Below, piece by piece: positions 1-8,165 of a stretch of 64,000 bases of DNA. The stretch is from Bryobacterales bacterium. Its GTDB lineage: Bacteria; Acidobacteriota; Terriglobia; Bryobacterales; Bryobacteraceae. Under the pieces are notes generated by a model. The model was not told the DNA's origin, ran no database searches, and saw only the letters and a program-made list of their open reading frames with translations. Position numbers and translations under genes: made by a program. Position 1 is the first letter of the stretch; every line of letters begins with the position of its first letter. The stretch covers positions 27,157 through 91,156 of the forward strand of contig JANXXL010000116.1 of NCBI GenBank assembly GCA_025350625.1. Reading direction: 5' to 3'.

Positions 1-1757
1 ATCCGAAGTTCTTAAAGGTTGTCGAAGCAATTCGTGCGGGAACCCCATCCCAGCAAACGCTCGAAACGGTCTATGGAAAGACTCTGAAGGCGATTGAAGA
101 CGACCTGCGGAGTTATATCGCGGGCAATAGCTTCCGTGGCGCCCTATTCCCGATCAAAATCGCAAACCGGACAGAACATACTGCCGCTGAGCCAGCCTCA
201 CCGTTTGACGTAAAGCTTGCTCTATTGGATCTAACAAACCGTTTGGGCAGGGAGGAGGAGACCAGGAAGCAACTGGAGGAGTTGGCCGGCAGCGATCCGA
301 AACGGCCGGAACCGTACGTCGGCCTCGGCTATCTTGCCGTGCGCGGCTCGCAAATGGAGGATGCGCGTAGATACTTCGCGAAGTCGCTCGAACTAGGCAG
401 CCGCAATCCAAACATGCTTTGGGACTACGGCCAAATCGCAGCGGAAACGGCGCCGGGTGAGTCGATCCGTGCCCTGGGTTTGCTACTGATCGATCAGCCG
501 GACCGCGCAGATGTACGCCTGGTGCTGGCGCAAGTTCAAGTGAATTCAAAACAATGGAGCGCAGCTCTCGATACGCTTCGTCCGATCCGGACGATTTCGA
601 TGGCAAACGCTCCCACCTATTTTCGGCAGACGGCTGTGGCGGATTTGAATCTCGGAAATCCGGAAGGCGCACGCGCCGCGGTGCAACAGTGGGCGCGACA
701 TGCCAAGGATCCCGCCGACCGCGAGAATGCGGAGCAGTTTCAAAAGTATCTGGATTTGCCGGGGGCCGCGGCTTCGCAGCCGGCTCCCTCCACTCCTGAG
801 CCGGCTCTCACCGTTTCCGGGTCCGCGCAGCCGGTCCCCGGACCGGAGGCGAACCCTGCTCCACCGCGGGCGCCGGTCGAGCCGGACAAGCCGACCTTTC
901 GATCCGATGCCAACTTTATCTCGGTCGACGCGCAGGTGCTGGCGAAGGGAAAATCAGTGGCCGGACTCAAGCTGGAGGATTTCGAGATCTGGGACAACGA
1001 TAGACTGCAACCCATTTCAAGCTTCGGCTCCGAAAATCAGCCACTCGATTTGATTCTTCTGCTGGATTACAGCGATAGCACGCACTTGATCGAAACCAGA
1101 GTTAAAAGCACGGCTGCCGAGGCGATGGCAAACTTGCATTCCACCGATCGGGTTGGCGTCATAGTTTTTGACACCGTGACCCGTCTGGTCGCTCCCCTGA
1201 GCTCGTACTTCCAACGGGTGGATGACTCCATCCGGGCAATCCCCTGGAACGGCCGCAATACCGAGTTAAATGGTACATTACTGAACGCCGTACGTTACCT
1301 TCGACAGCAGGGGCGCCCCGGGGCTCACCGGCATATCATTGTGCTTACCGATAATAAAGGTGATCTGGCGGTCAGTAACGAAACGGTGCGGGATGCTCTT
1401 TGGGAGTCGGACGCGGTCCTGAGCCTCATTCGATTCGACACGCGTGACCAAGCTTATATGCACCGCCTGGTCCATGCTGATCTCCGGCAATTCGTGACCG
1501 CCACCGGCGGGGATCTGCTGGACGACAGTCGAAAAGGGACAGGACTCGTCGAGATGTTTCAACGGCTCCACGAGCGGTACGTGATCCTGTACCGGGCTCC
1601 GCAAGATAAACCCGGAAGCGTTCATAAGATTCGGGTGAATCTCACCGAAAAAGCAAAGTCCGCGCTCGGGGATGTTCAGGTACACGCGCGCACTGGCTAC
1701 CTCGAGGGTCAAGCGAATTCGGATGGGCGATCAAAGTTAGGCAGGTCGAGTCATTGA
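1..1757 (+). CDS. TPR / VWFA-related (Acidobacteria-type) protein, 5' partial
   Basis: The reading frame is open from the first complete codon at base 3, so the gene starts left of the window; a TTG at 225 is inside it. The first 60 visible residues resemble the end of a DUF1570/peptidase-MA-like TPR protein. TPR-like helices follow, then a Pro/Ala linker (about bases 770-890), then a domain matching the VWFA-related family common in Acidobacteria, with a MIDAS-type DYSDS motif and a C-terminal strand ending in ARTGY. The order TPR plus linker plus VWFA suggests a secreted or periplasmic scaffold that binds metal and protein. The VWFA call is firm; the DUF1570 call is an inference from a short stretch. 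The last coding bases run into a short remnant downstream. Confidence 0.8.
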   Translation, partial: PKFLKVVEAIRAGTPSQQTLETVYGKTLKAIEDDLRSYIAGNSFRGALFPIKIANRTEHTAAEPASPFDVKLALLDLTNRLGREEETRKQLEELAGSDPKRPEPYVGLGYLAVRGSQMEDARRYFAKSLELGSRNPNMLWDYGQIAAETAPGESIRALGLLLIDQPDRADVRLVLAQVQVNSKQWSAALDTLRPIRTISMANAPTYFRQTAVADLNLGNPEGARAAVQQWARHAKDPADRENAEQFQKYLDLPGAAASQPAPSTPEPALTVSGSAQPVPGPEANPAPPRAPVEPDKPTFRSDANFISVDAQVLAKGKSVAGLKLEDFEIWDNDRLQPISSFGSENQPLDLILLLDYSDSTHLIETRVKSTAAEAMANLHSTDRVGVIVFDTVTRLVAPLSSYFQRVDDSIRAIPWNGRNTELNGTLLNAVRYLRQQGRPGAHRHIIVLTDNKGDLAVSNETVRDALWESDAVLSLIRFDTRDQAYMHRLVHADLRQFVTATGGDLLDDSRKGTGLVEMFQRLHERYVILYRAPQDKPGSVHKIRVNLTEKAKSALGDVQVHARTGYLEGQANSDGRSKLGRSSH

Positions 1758-2032
1758 GCGAAAGAATTGCTGCCGGGCGGTTTCGATGCCAATTCCCGGT
1801 TGCCGGGAGCGAGGGACGATCCTCGCGTCCCGCATCTCGAAGGCAAGGCGCGCTCGATACCGCGCAGACTTCAAAATGGCCTCTCGGGCGCACCACCTGC
1901 GACTTCGGCGATGTGCCGCTGGCCAACATCGCGCAATCCCTTTCGAACTTCCGTCCGGATGACGCCATCGCGCTCGCGAAGCTGAATCTCGAACACTATC
2001 CCGAGTCGATCGACACCCGCAGCGAAATTTAA
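1758..2032 (+). pseudogene. Remnant of a TPR-containing gene
   Basis: An open frame overlaps the stop of the preceding gene by a TTGA junction, but its first half is low-complexity Arg/Ser-rich and looks non-coding. The last 35 or so codons read FRPDDAIALAKLNLEHYPES, which matches the helix pair typical of TPR tails on Acidobacteria beta-lactamase-like or hydrolase proteins. It ends abruptly at TAA 2030-2032. I read this as the decayed end of a lost gene. Nothing else is visible in 2033-2107. Confidence 0.3.
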
Positions 2033-2107
2033 ATTCAGATTTGATCGAAGCCCCGACCTAACCTTGTCAAAATGCGTGGAGCGATAAACCGGTCCCTATT
2101 AACCCTC

Positions 2108-2281
2108 TCAGAATTTGATCCCCGCCTCGGTGTTCGCAGCGATCAGTGGGAATGTTCGCGCGTCTCCCGTAACCTGCTTCGTGGGGGTTTTGCTTGTCTG
2201 CGGAGGATCGCAACTCGGACATAACGGGACACCGCGATCGTATAATTCGGTTTCTTTGTTGCATTGTGAACACTGTGCCAT
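2108..2281 (-). CDS. Small Cys-rich (CxxC...CxxC) protein, 57 aa
   Basis: The start is set by a good AAGGAG eight bases before the ATG at 2279-2281; a longer open frame upstream has no supporting signal. The protein begins MAQCSQCNKETELYDRGVPL and continues to CPSCD, giving two CxxC pairs about 20 residues apart, as in a zinc knuckle. A charged/Thr tail follows. Similar 50-80 residue proteins with the pattern C-x2-C-x2-ETELY-x2-GVP-x-C-x2-C recur in Acidobacteriota and are of unknown function. Expected role: zinc-binding small cytoplasmic protein; function unknown. Confidence 0.65.
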   Translation of the reverse strand: MAQCSQCNKETELYDRGVPLCPSCDPPQTSKTPTKQVTGDARTFPLIAANTEAGIKF

Positions 2282-2691
2282 AACCGGACTCCTTGAAATC
2301 GCTTGATAGAACAGTCCGGGCGTTTGCTGTGCGGCGACTCTATAAGCGGTTAGGATAACTCTGAGCAGCACCTGTGGTGCCGAATTAACCTTCACATTCT
2401 CAAAGAGAACATCTAAATGGTGGTGACGCGGGAGCGGCAGATGACCATTGGTCGTCACGGATTTCTACCTTGCACCGCGGATTTAGATAGGATGAGAGGT
2501 ACTACCGTGGCTTGTCGCCAACCGACCAAGTTAAAGATAGCCGCAAGCGAAAGTTGACCTTCGAGGAAGTTCAACCTTCCAGGAACCTTCCAGGAAGTCT
2601 TGAAGACCCTGATCGCAGTGTGATACGATTTCAGCCGAATTAGTTTCTGCATCGGTTGCGAGAAATTTCTGACTAATACCGGGAGGGCATT
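2282..2691. other. Intergenic region, about 410 bp, with an 11-bp tandem repeat
   Basis: No convincing gene on either strand. It holds the divergent upstream regions of the 57-residue protein and the membrane-anchored protein at 2692. A perfect tandem repeat AACCTTCCAGG lies at 2573-2583 and 2584-2594, with a diverged third copy just upstream. No clear sigma-70 promoter was recognised. Confidence 0.5.
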
Positions 2692-3255
2692 GTGAAAAAA
2701 GCGTTGCAGGTAGGGGGATCGATACTGGCCGGCTTGCTGGTGGTGCTTGCTGTGCTGCGTGTGACGGGCTTCGAACCTCGGTTGTGCTACCACTCAGCCG
2801 ATTCTTGGACCTGCAAAGTACCCGGCTTGTGGCTTGCGGGAAACGTGGTTACCACTCCAGTCAGCGACTGGTCGTTCGTCGATAAATATCCCGAGATCAA
2901 AATTCAGACCCAAACCAGCTATCTGCTGCCTCTCTCCGTGACCACTTATTGCATGACCAATAACGGCCAGCTTTATGTAGAGTCCACCTACAACAAAAAG
3001 GGAAATGAGTATCCCACGTATCCGCACGGCAGAGTCTGGAACGAGAATGTGGCCCGCGATCCCCACGTGCGCCTGAAAATAGGCGATCAGTTGTATGACC
3101 GCACTTTGGTCCTCGTCACCGACCCTGCCGAGCAGGAAGCCGCCATCAAAGCCAAGGCGGCAAAATACGCCCCTGGCGCGAAAGAGAATTGGGGTGACTG
3201 GAAAGTTCCGCCGCCGGACGCCCCCGCCATCGTCTATCGGGTAGTTTCTAGTTAG
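2692..3255 (+). CDS. Membrane-anchored protein, possible split-barrel (PNPOx-like) fold
   Basis: A GTG start is preceded by GGGAGGG. One N-terminal hydrophobic segment (residues 5-25) predicts a signal anchor, followed by about 160 extracytoplasmic residues. The stretch around residues 95-130 (GRVWNENVARDPHVRLKIGD, then a valine-rich strand) resembles the flavin split-barrel proteins that carry WxxNLxxDPxVRLxIGxxxY. The alternative is a protein of unknown fold. The neighbours are unrelated small genes, and the next gene is convergent, overlapping by 4 bp at 3252-3255. Confidence 0.6.
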   Translation: MKKALQVGGSILAGLLVVLAVLRVTGFEPRLCYHSADSWTCKVPGLWLAGNVVTTPVSDWSFVDKYPEIKIQTQTSYLLPLSVTTYCMTNNGQLYVESTYNKKGNEYPTYPHGRVWNENVARDPHVRLKIGDQLYDRTLVLVTDPAEQEAAIKAKAAKYAPGAKENWGDWKVPPPDAPAIVYRVVSS

Positions 3256-3740
3256 CCGAAAATCGCCCACATTCCGCGCCTCGGCGCTCGGGCTACCCCC
3301 GGGATCTCAGCTTCGACCAGTTTCGCCAGAAGAATAAGCGATTCTTGCCAACCGAGGTAACATGCCTCAGCAGGAATGATGTCAGGCACTCCTTCCTGTA
3401 CAATGTTCAACTCGGTCCCTACAGAAACCTTCCTGAGAGTTATAGTGACCTGCATTTCTCCGGGCAGATTCGGGTCGTCGAATCTATCGGTGTACCGAAT
3501 GCGCTCGTACGGTGCCAATTCAACATATTCGCCGCCGAAGGAATGGCTCTGCCCTGTGGTGAAATTTGTGAACGACATCTTGTAGGTGCCACCGACCTTT
3601 GCTTCCAAGTGATGGACCTTGCCGGTGAAGCCGTTCGGCGGCAGCCATTTCGCCTTTGCGTCCGCATCGAGGAACGCCCGATAAATCCTCTCCGGAGTTG
3701 AACGGAGGACGCGATGAAGACGGATGGTATTTGTGGACAT
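3252..3740 (-). CDS. SRPBCC / AHSA1-family protein
   Basis: The 162 residues fit the SRPBCC (START-like) fold of the activator-of-Hsp90-ATPase-1-like family: an N-terminal strand IRLHRVLRSTPERIYRAFLD, the signature WLPPNGF, the GGxYxMSF strand, and the C-terminal amphipathic helix around LGWQESLILLAKLVEAEIP. The ATG at 3738-3740 is preceded by AAAGGAAAAC. These proteins bind hydrophobic ligands and often act with ArsR-type regulators, but no regulator is adjacent. The last 15 residues extend beyond the family's usual end. Confidence 0.85.
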   Translation of the reverse strand: MSTNTIRLHRVLRSTPERIYRAFLDADAKAKWLPPNGFTGKVHHLEAKVGGTYKMSFTNFTTGQSHSFGGEYVELAPYERIRYTDRFDDPNLPGEMQVTITLRKVSVGTELNIVQEGVPDIIPAEACYLGWQESLILLAKLVEAEIPGVARAPRRGMWAIFG

Positions 3741-3946
3741 GTTTTCCTTTCATAATTGTTGCCCAGAAACTCTTCTCAATGCAATTGGTGCGGCGGAGGA
3801 TTTACACGGGTAGCGCGCTACACGTCAATTGGATAACCGCCGGATGCACCATCAGTCAGGACTTGGGCACGTAATCGAGTAAACTGAGCTAAATCGAGCC
3901 TATGCCGCTTTCTGTGGCCGACAAATTTGCAAACGAGGAGAACAAC

Positions 3947-4261
3947 ATGAAATACATAATCAGCTGGTTCGAACGCCCGCAAGGTTCGCCTATCGAGTAT
4001 GAGAATGCCCAGAAGCGAATCCTCGAAGTGTTTGGCCAATGGAAGGCGCCGGCCAATTTCAAGATCGAGTTTTTCGTGATTCGGGTGGGCGAGTGGGGTG
4101 GGCACATGTTGGTCGACTGCGACGACCCACTAACCATTCACAAGTTTTGCTCCATGCTCCCCGCATTTGTATTCCAGGTGCACCCGGTAGTCAGCGTCGA
4201 GGACGCCGTCCGCGGCGAACTGGAAGTAATCGCCTGGCGCGACGGACTGAAAGGCAAGTAA
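3947..4261 (+). CDS. DUF3303-like small protein
   Basis: The start was chosen at the ATG preceded by GAGGAG eight bases away; an upstream ATG in frame lacks a ribosome site. The 104 residues begin MKYIISWFERPQGS and contain the FFVIRVGEWGGHMLVDCDDP core and VVSVEDAV end typical of DUF3303, an alpha/beta ferredoxin-like family of unknown function. It stands alone between a convergent SRPBCC gene and a secreted protein gene. Confidence 0.75.
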   Translation: MKYIISWFERPQGSPIEYENAQKRILEVFGQWKAPANFKIEFFVIRVGEWGGHMLVDCDDPLTIHKFCSMLPAFVFQVHPVVSVEDAVRGELEVIAWRDGLKGK

Positions 4262-4553
4262 ACACCCTTCGCGGGGTCACTTCCAACTTCCGCTGCGCGC
4301 CGTAACTCAGGACCTATCCAATTCCCGAGGCGAACGCCCGCAACTTTGAATGCAGATGCATAGACTATTCGATCTAACGGAGCCCGCCGCACTAGAATAC
4401 GTCGAAGTGGGACGACCGCGCCACTCGGTCGTGTGGTCGGCAAACCACCGAAGTGGAATGCCGTCTCCCTTTCCACCCAACAACCAGATCAGCCGTATCC
4501 GCATTAGCCGCCCCAGTTTCGCGCGGTTCCTGATTTGGAGTATACTTTGGCCC

Positions 4554-5354
4554 ATGGCAAGTCCAGAGATGACTTCATTTCGATGCTTACGGGAAGTGCA
4601 TCTAAGTTCCGCACTAGCCCTGATCCTTGTGACCGCGACCCACCTCAACGCCCAGTGGGTGAAGCCGCCGACGCCCGGTGCGCCGCACACGCCAGACGGC
4701 AAAGTGGATCTGCGCGGTCCAGCCCCGCGCACGGCCGATGGCAAGCCGGATCTCTCCGGCATGTGGCTATCGAGCGCCAAGTTCAATACCAACCTGGCAG
4801 CGGATTTCAAGGGCGAAGTGCCCATGACCGCCTGGGGCAAAGCCTTATACGATGAGCGCCGAGCCAACGATAGCCGCGACGACCCCGACACCTATTGCCT
4901 TCCCGACAGTGTCCCGCGCATCACCGCCGCAGGCGCTCTTCCCAACCGCATCGTTCAAACCCCCTTCATCGTAGCCATCCTCCACGAAAGGGGACTCTTC
5001 CGCCAGATCTTCATGGACGGCCGCACGCTCAAAAAAGATCCGGATCCCACTTGGATGGGCTATTCCGCCGGCGTCTGGGAAGGCGATGCGTTAGTCGTCA
5101 GAAGCAGCGGCTTCAATGACAAGACCTGGCTCGACGACGTGGGCCACCCCCATTCGGAATCTTTAAAAGTGATCGAGCGCTACCGCCGTCCCGACTATGG
5201 ACACCTGCTGCTCGAAATCACCATCGAAGATGAAAAAGCTTATACGCACCCGTGGACCGTCACCCAGGAACTGCGCTTGGATCCCACCGGCGACCTGATC
5301 GAATACGTCTGCAATGAAAACGAACGCGACGCGAAACACCTGTTGGGGAAATAA
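4554..5354 (+). CDS. Secreted conserved protein with the TADGKPDLSGMW motif
   Basis: I chose the ATG at 4554 because it is followed by a signal peptide (hydrophobic residues about 14-27, cleavage after LNA). A TATACT hexamer at 4541-4546 lies only 7 bases before this ATG, so the message may be leaderless; an ATG at 4569 is an alternative. The mature part carries PRTADGKPDLSGMW and a C-terminal region GYSAGVWEGDALVVRSSGFND. Both are hallmarks of a large secreted family abundant in Acidobacteriota and of unknown function, probably beta-rich. The protein is shorter (266 aa) than many family members. Confidence 0.75.
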   Translation: MASPEMTSFRCLREVHLSSALALILVTATHLNAQWVKPPTPGAPHTPDGKVDLRGPAPRTADGKPDLSGMWLSSAKFNTNLAADFKGEVPMTAWGKALYDERRANDSRDDPDTYCLPDSVPRITAAGALPNRIVQTPFIVAILHERGLFRQIFMDGRTLKKDPDPTWMGYSAGVWEGDALVVRSSGFNDKTWLDDVGHPHSESLKVIERYRRPDYGHLLLEITIEDEKAYTHPWTVTQELRLDPTGDLIEYVCNENERDAKHLLGK

Positions 5355-5380
5355 AAGACGCAATTCTAGACCTTTCCTAT

Positions 5381-6115
5381 ATGAAACACCCCACATCAAA
5401 ATGGATGCCGTTGTTTTCCGCGGCCGTCGTCGCGATGTTCGCAGTGCAGCCCGTCGCGGCGGAGCTGCTGGAGAAGACCACCAAGGTAGCCGGCGTCACC
5501 GTCCGCTATAAAGTCGTTCTTCCCAGCGGATACGATCCGGCGAAGACTTATCCCGCGATCCTCGCTTTCGGCGGAGGCCCGCAAAACATGACTACAGTCG
5601 ACACTGTTCTCACCCGCAACTTCCGCGCGGAGGCTGAAAAACGGGGCTACATTGTAATCGCTCCCGCCGCACCCGACGGTGAGTTGTTCTTTGAGGACGG
5701 GGCACGCATCTTCCCCGAATTTCTAAAAATGATCCTGGCGGATTATAAGATCCAAGACAATAAGTTCCATATCGCGGGACCATCCAACGGCGGCATCGCC
5801 GCCTTCCACGTCGCCGCCGCGAATCCCAAATACTTCTTGTCGGTTACCGCCTTTCCTGGATATATGTGGGAGCCCAGCCCGGCCAAACTCAATGCTATTT
5901 CAAAAATGTGCGTCTTCATGTACGTCGGCGAGAATGACGAATACCGATGGCATCCTGAGATGAAGAGGGAAGCCGAACTGCTGCGCACCATGGGCACGAC
6001 TGCCCGTTATACCGTCGAGAAGGGCCAGCCCCACCGCATGGAAACGCTGGCAGGCGCCTATGCCGGGCGCTTATTCGACGGATTTGAGGAAACCAAAAAC
6101 GGTTGCAGTAAGTAA
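5381..6115 (+). CDS. Secreted alpha/beta-hydrolase (esterase / PHB-depolymerase-like)
   Basis: The N-terminus has a signal peptide ending near VAA (residue 27). The body is an alpha/beta hydrolase: oxyanion strand ILAFGGG (60-66), nucleophile elbow GPSNGG with Ser135, acid in GENDEY (Asp186) and base in GQPHRM (His218). The size (244 aa) fits small esterases or the catalytic domain of polyhydroxybutyrate depolymerase and feruloyl esterase families. The substrate cannot be told from sequence. It follows the previous gene by 26 bases and may be cotranscribed. Confidence 0.8.
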   Translation: MKHPTSKWMPLFSAAVVAMFAVQPVAAELLEKTTKVAGVTVRYKVVLPSGYDPAKTYPAILAFGGGPQNMTTVDTVLTRNFRAEAEKRGYIVIAPAAPDGELFFEDGARIFPEFLKMILADYKIQDNKFHIAGPSNGGIAAFHVAAANPKYFLSVTAFPGYMWEPSPAKLNAISKMCVFMYVGENDEYRWHPEMKREAELLRTMGTTARYTVEKGQPHRMETLAGAYAGRLFDGFEETKNGCSK

Positions 6116-6147
6116 GGACGCGGTCCCGGCCCCAGCCCGAATACCGG

Positions 6148-6176
6148 TTGACACGGTGGCGATTTTGCGACACCAT
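6148..6176 (+). promoter_or_regulatory. Candidate promoter of the soxC-like gene
   Basis: A perfect TTGACA at 6148-6153 is followed after 17 bases by CACCAT at 6171-6176, a weak -10. Transcription would start about 30 bases before the ATG at 6214, which has GGGGAG as ribosome site. The -35 is strong, the -10 poor. Confidence 0.4.
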
Positions 6177-6213
6177 GTTGCGGTTGATATAACCATTTCA
6201 CGGGGAGAAAATT

Positions 6214-7485
6214 ATGGATTCCAATCGTTCTGACCGGCGGCGGTTTCTAAGAAGCGCTGCCTTGGCTGGTTTGGCCGTAGGAGCAGAACGTTCCGCCGGC
6301 GCCCAGGGCCTGACCGACACGTCCGCTCCCGGAGCGCCACCGAACACCCACGCCCACGGCCAGCTCGCCCCGCACGCGGCGCCGGAGGGACGCGGCGTTA
6401 CCAAGTCCATCACGCATACCACCTACTACACTCCACTGGCGGATTCCGTCGGCATCATCACGCCGTCCTCGTTGCACTTCATGCAGTCCCACTCCCGCCT
6501 GCCCGAAATCGATCCCGCGAAATACAGCTTCATCATTCACGGCCTGGTGGAGCGCCCTCTCGCATTCAATATGGACGATCTGAAGCGCCTGCCATCCGTA
6601 TCCAAAATCCGCTTCCTGGAGTGCCTGGGCAACACCTCTCCGCGGCGCCACGAGACCGAAGGAAAGCCCAACTCGACCCCGGTGACGGTACAGTTTACGC
6701 ACGGCATCATGAGCTGCAACGAATGGGGCGGGGTACCCTTGTCGGTCCTGTTAAAAGAGGTGGGCGTCAAGAAAGAGGCTACCTGGCTAGTGGCCGAAGG
6801 GGGGGACGGAAGCAAGTACACCTACGCGATTCCCTTGACGAAAGCCCTGGATGACTGCATGGTGGCCTACATGCAGAATGGCGAGCCGTTGCGCCAGGAA
6901 CAAGGTTTTCCGGCGCGCTTGTTCGTCCCCGGCTTTGGAGCCAACCACAGCGTGAAATGGCTGCGCCGCCTCATGATTGTGGATGAGCCCTACTTGACCT
7001 GGGATCAAAGCGTGCACCACGCCGCCGCGCGCGCGGACTTAGGTTACAAATCGCGCTGGTTCAATTTCGTGTGGCCGCCGAAATCGGTCATCACGCGTCC
7101 CTCCGCCGGCCTCAAGCTGAACGCGCCCGGCTATTACGAAATCACCGGCTTGGCATGGTCGGGCTGGGGCAAAGTCCGCAAAGTCGACATCTCGCTCGAT
7201 GGCGGCAAATCCTGGAAGGAAGCCAAACTCCAGGACCCGATCCTGCCTATGGCGCACACCCGCTTCAATTTCGACTGGACCTGGACCGGAGAAGACACCG
7301 TGATCATGTCCCGCTGCACCGATGACCAGGGCGAAGTGCAACCGACCCTCGCCGAGTTGAACCGGAACTGGGGCCGCACGGAGAAGGATCGCCTGGAGCC
7401 AAGAAGTAACACTCACTACTGGAATGCCATTCAACCCTGGAAGATCGCCAAGGATGGGAGCATCACCGATGTCCTATTCGCTTAA
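6214..7485 (+). CDS. soxC: Sulfite dehydrogenase, molybdenum subunit (SoxC/SorA type)
   Basis: A Tat signal (SDRRRFLRSAALAG, residues 6-19) predicts export of a folded cofactor protein. The molybdopterin domain contains the Mo-ligating cysteine in IRFLECLGN (Cys137), followed by NEWGGVPL and ARLFVPGFGANHSVKWLRR. The C-terminal Mo-co dimerisation domain (from about residue 285) has the Ig-like GYYEITGLAWSGWGKVRKV strands. SoxC works with the diheme cytochrome SoxD; the next gene is a mono-heme cytochrome c overlapping by 17 bases, a SoxCD- or SorAB-like pair. No soxAXYZB is nearby, so plain sulfite oxidation to sulfate is more likely than full thiosulfate oxidation. Confidence 0.88.
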   Translation: MDSNRSDRRRFLRSAALAGLAVGAERSAGAQGLTDTSAPGAPPNTHAHGQLAPHAAPEGRGVTKSITHTTYYTPLADSVGIITPSSLHFMQSHSRLPEIDPAKYSFIIHGLVERPLAFNMDDLKRLPSVSKIRFLECLGNTSPRRHETEGKPNSTPVTVQFTHGIMSCNEWGGVPLSVLLKEVGVKKEATWLVAEGGDGSKYTYAIPLTKALDDCMVAYMQNGEPLRQEQGFPARLFVPGFGANHSVKWLRRLMIVDEPYLTWDQSVHHAAARADLGYKSRWFNFVWPPKSVITRPSAGLKLNAPGYYEITGLAWSGWGKVRKVDISLDGGKSWKEAKLQDPILPMAHTRFNFDWTWTGEDTVIMSRCTDDQGEVQPTLAELNRNWGRTEKDRLEPRSNTHYWNAIQPWKIAKDGSITDVLFA

Positions 7486-8041
7486 ATTCTTCGCGCCATT
7501 AATCCTGCTAGCGGCGTCCGGAGCAGGGCAATCGCCACGCGCCTATAGCAATGTGGGCCGCACGCCGACCCCGGAAGAAATCCAGAACTTAGGCGTGATC
7601 GTCGACCCGTCCGGAAAAAACCTTCCGGCTGGCAAAGGAACCGTCAAAGAAGGCCAGGAACTCTACGCCAAGCAGTGCGCGGCCTGCCACGGCAAGACCG
7701 GCGAAGGCGGTGTTGCCGATCAGTTAGTGATGGGCAGCCCCGGCAACCCTCATAAAGGAACCTTCAAAGACACCGACCGGCACCCGGTATCCTTCTTCGC
7801 CTATTCGACCACGGTGTGGGATTATATCAACCGCGCCATGCCCGCCAATCGCGGCGGCTCGCTCAAACCCGACGAAGTTTACGCGGTGGTCGCATATCTG
7901 TTCTACATGAATGGCATCATTCAGGAGACCGACGTCATGGACGCCACCACCTTGCCGAAGGTGAAGATGCCCAACCACGATAACTTCGTGCCCGCCAAGC
8001 CGGTGTGGCCGCCAAGCCCCAAAAAACCCAGTTGGTACTGA
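7469..8041 (+). CDS. Mono-heme cytochrome c, SoxD/SorB-like partner
   Basis: The start at 7469 has GGGAG eight bases upstream and gives a signal peptide (LKFFAPLILLAASGAG). An N-terminal segment with TPTPEEI and VDPSGKNLPAG resembles the SoxD entry region. The heme motif CAACH is at residues 70-74 and the likely axial Met is in NRAMPANRGG (Met124), followed by LKPDEVYAVVAYLFYMNG. Only one CxxCH is present, whereas classical SoxD has two, so it matches the shorter SoxD/SorB form. It should take electrons from the molybdenum subunit in the periplasm. The overlap with soxC implies translational coupling. Confidence 0.82.
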   Translation: MSYSLKFFAPLILLAASGAGQSPRAYSNVGRTPTPEEIQNLGVIVDPSGKNLPAGKGTVKEGQELYAKQCAACHGKTGEGGVADQLVMGSPGNPHKGTFKDTDRHPVSFFAYSTTVWDYINRAMPANRGGSLKPDEVYAVVAYLFYMNGIIQETDVMDATTLPKVKMPNHDNFVPAKPVWPPSPKKPSWY

Positions 8042-8165
8042 GGGGATAGCCTGCTGACTGCCTAGGCCGCTTAAAGGTTGCCCATCTGCTCTATCAGAAC
8101 AGCATCATTCAATCATTCAGGAGATGGAGCGAGTTCATCGACATCGCGTGCGCCGCTAACTGCAA

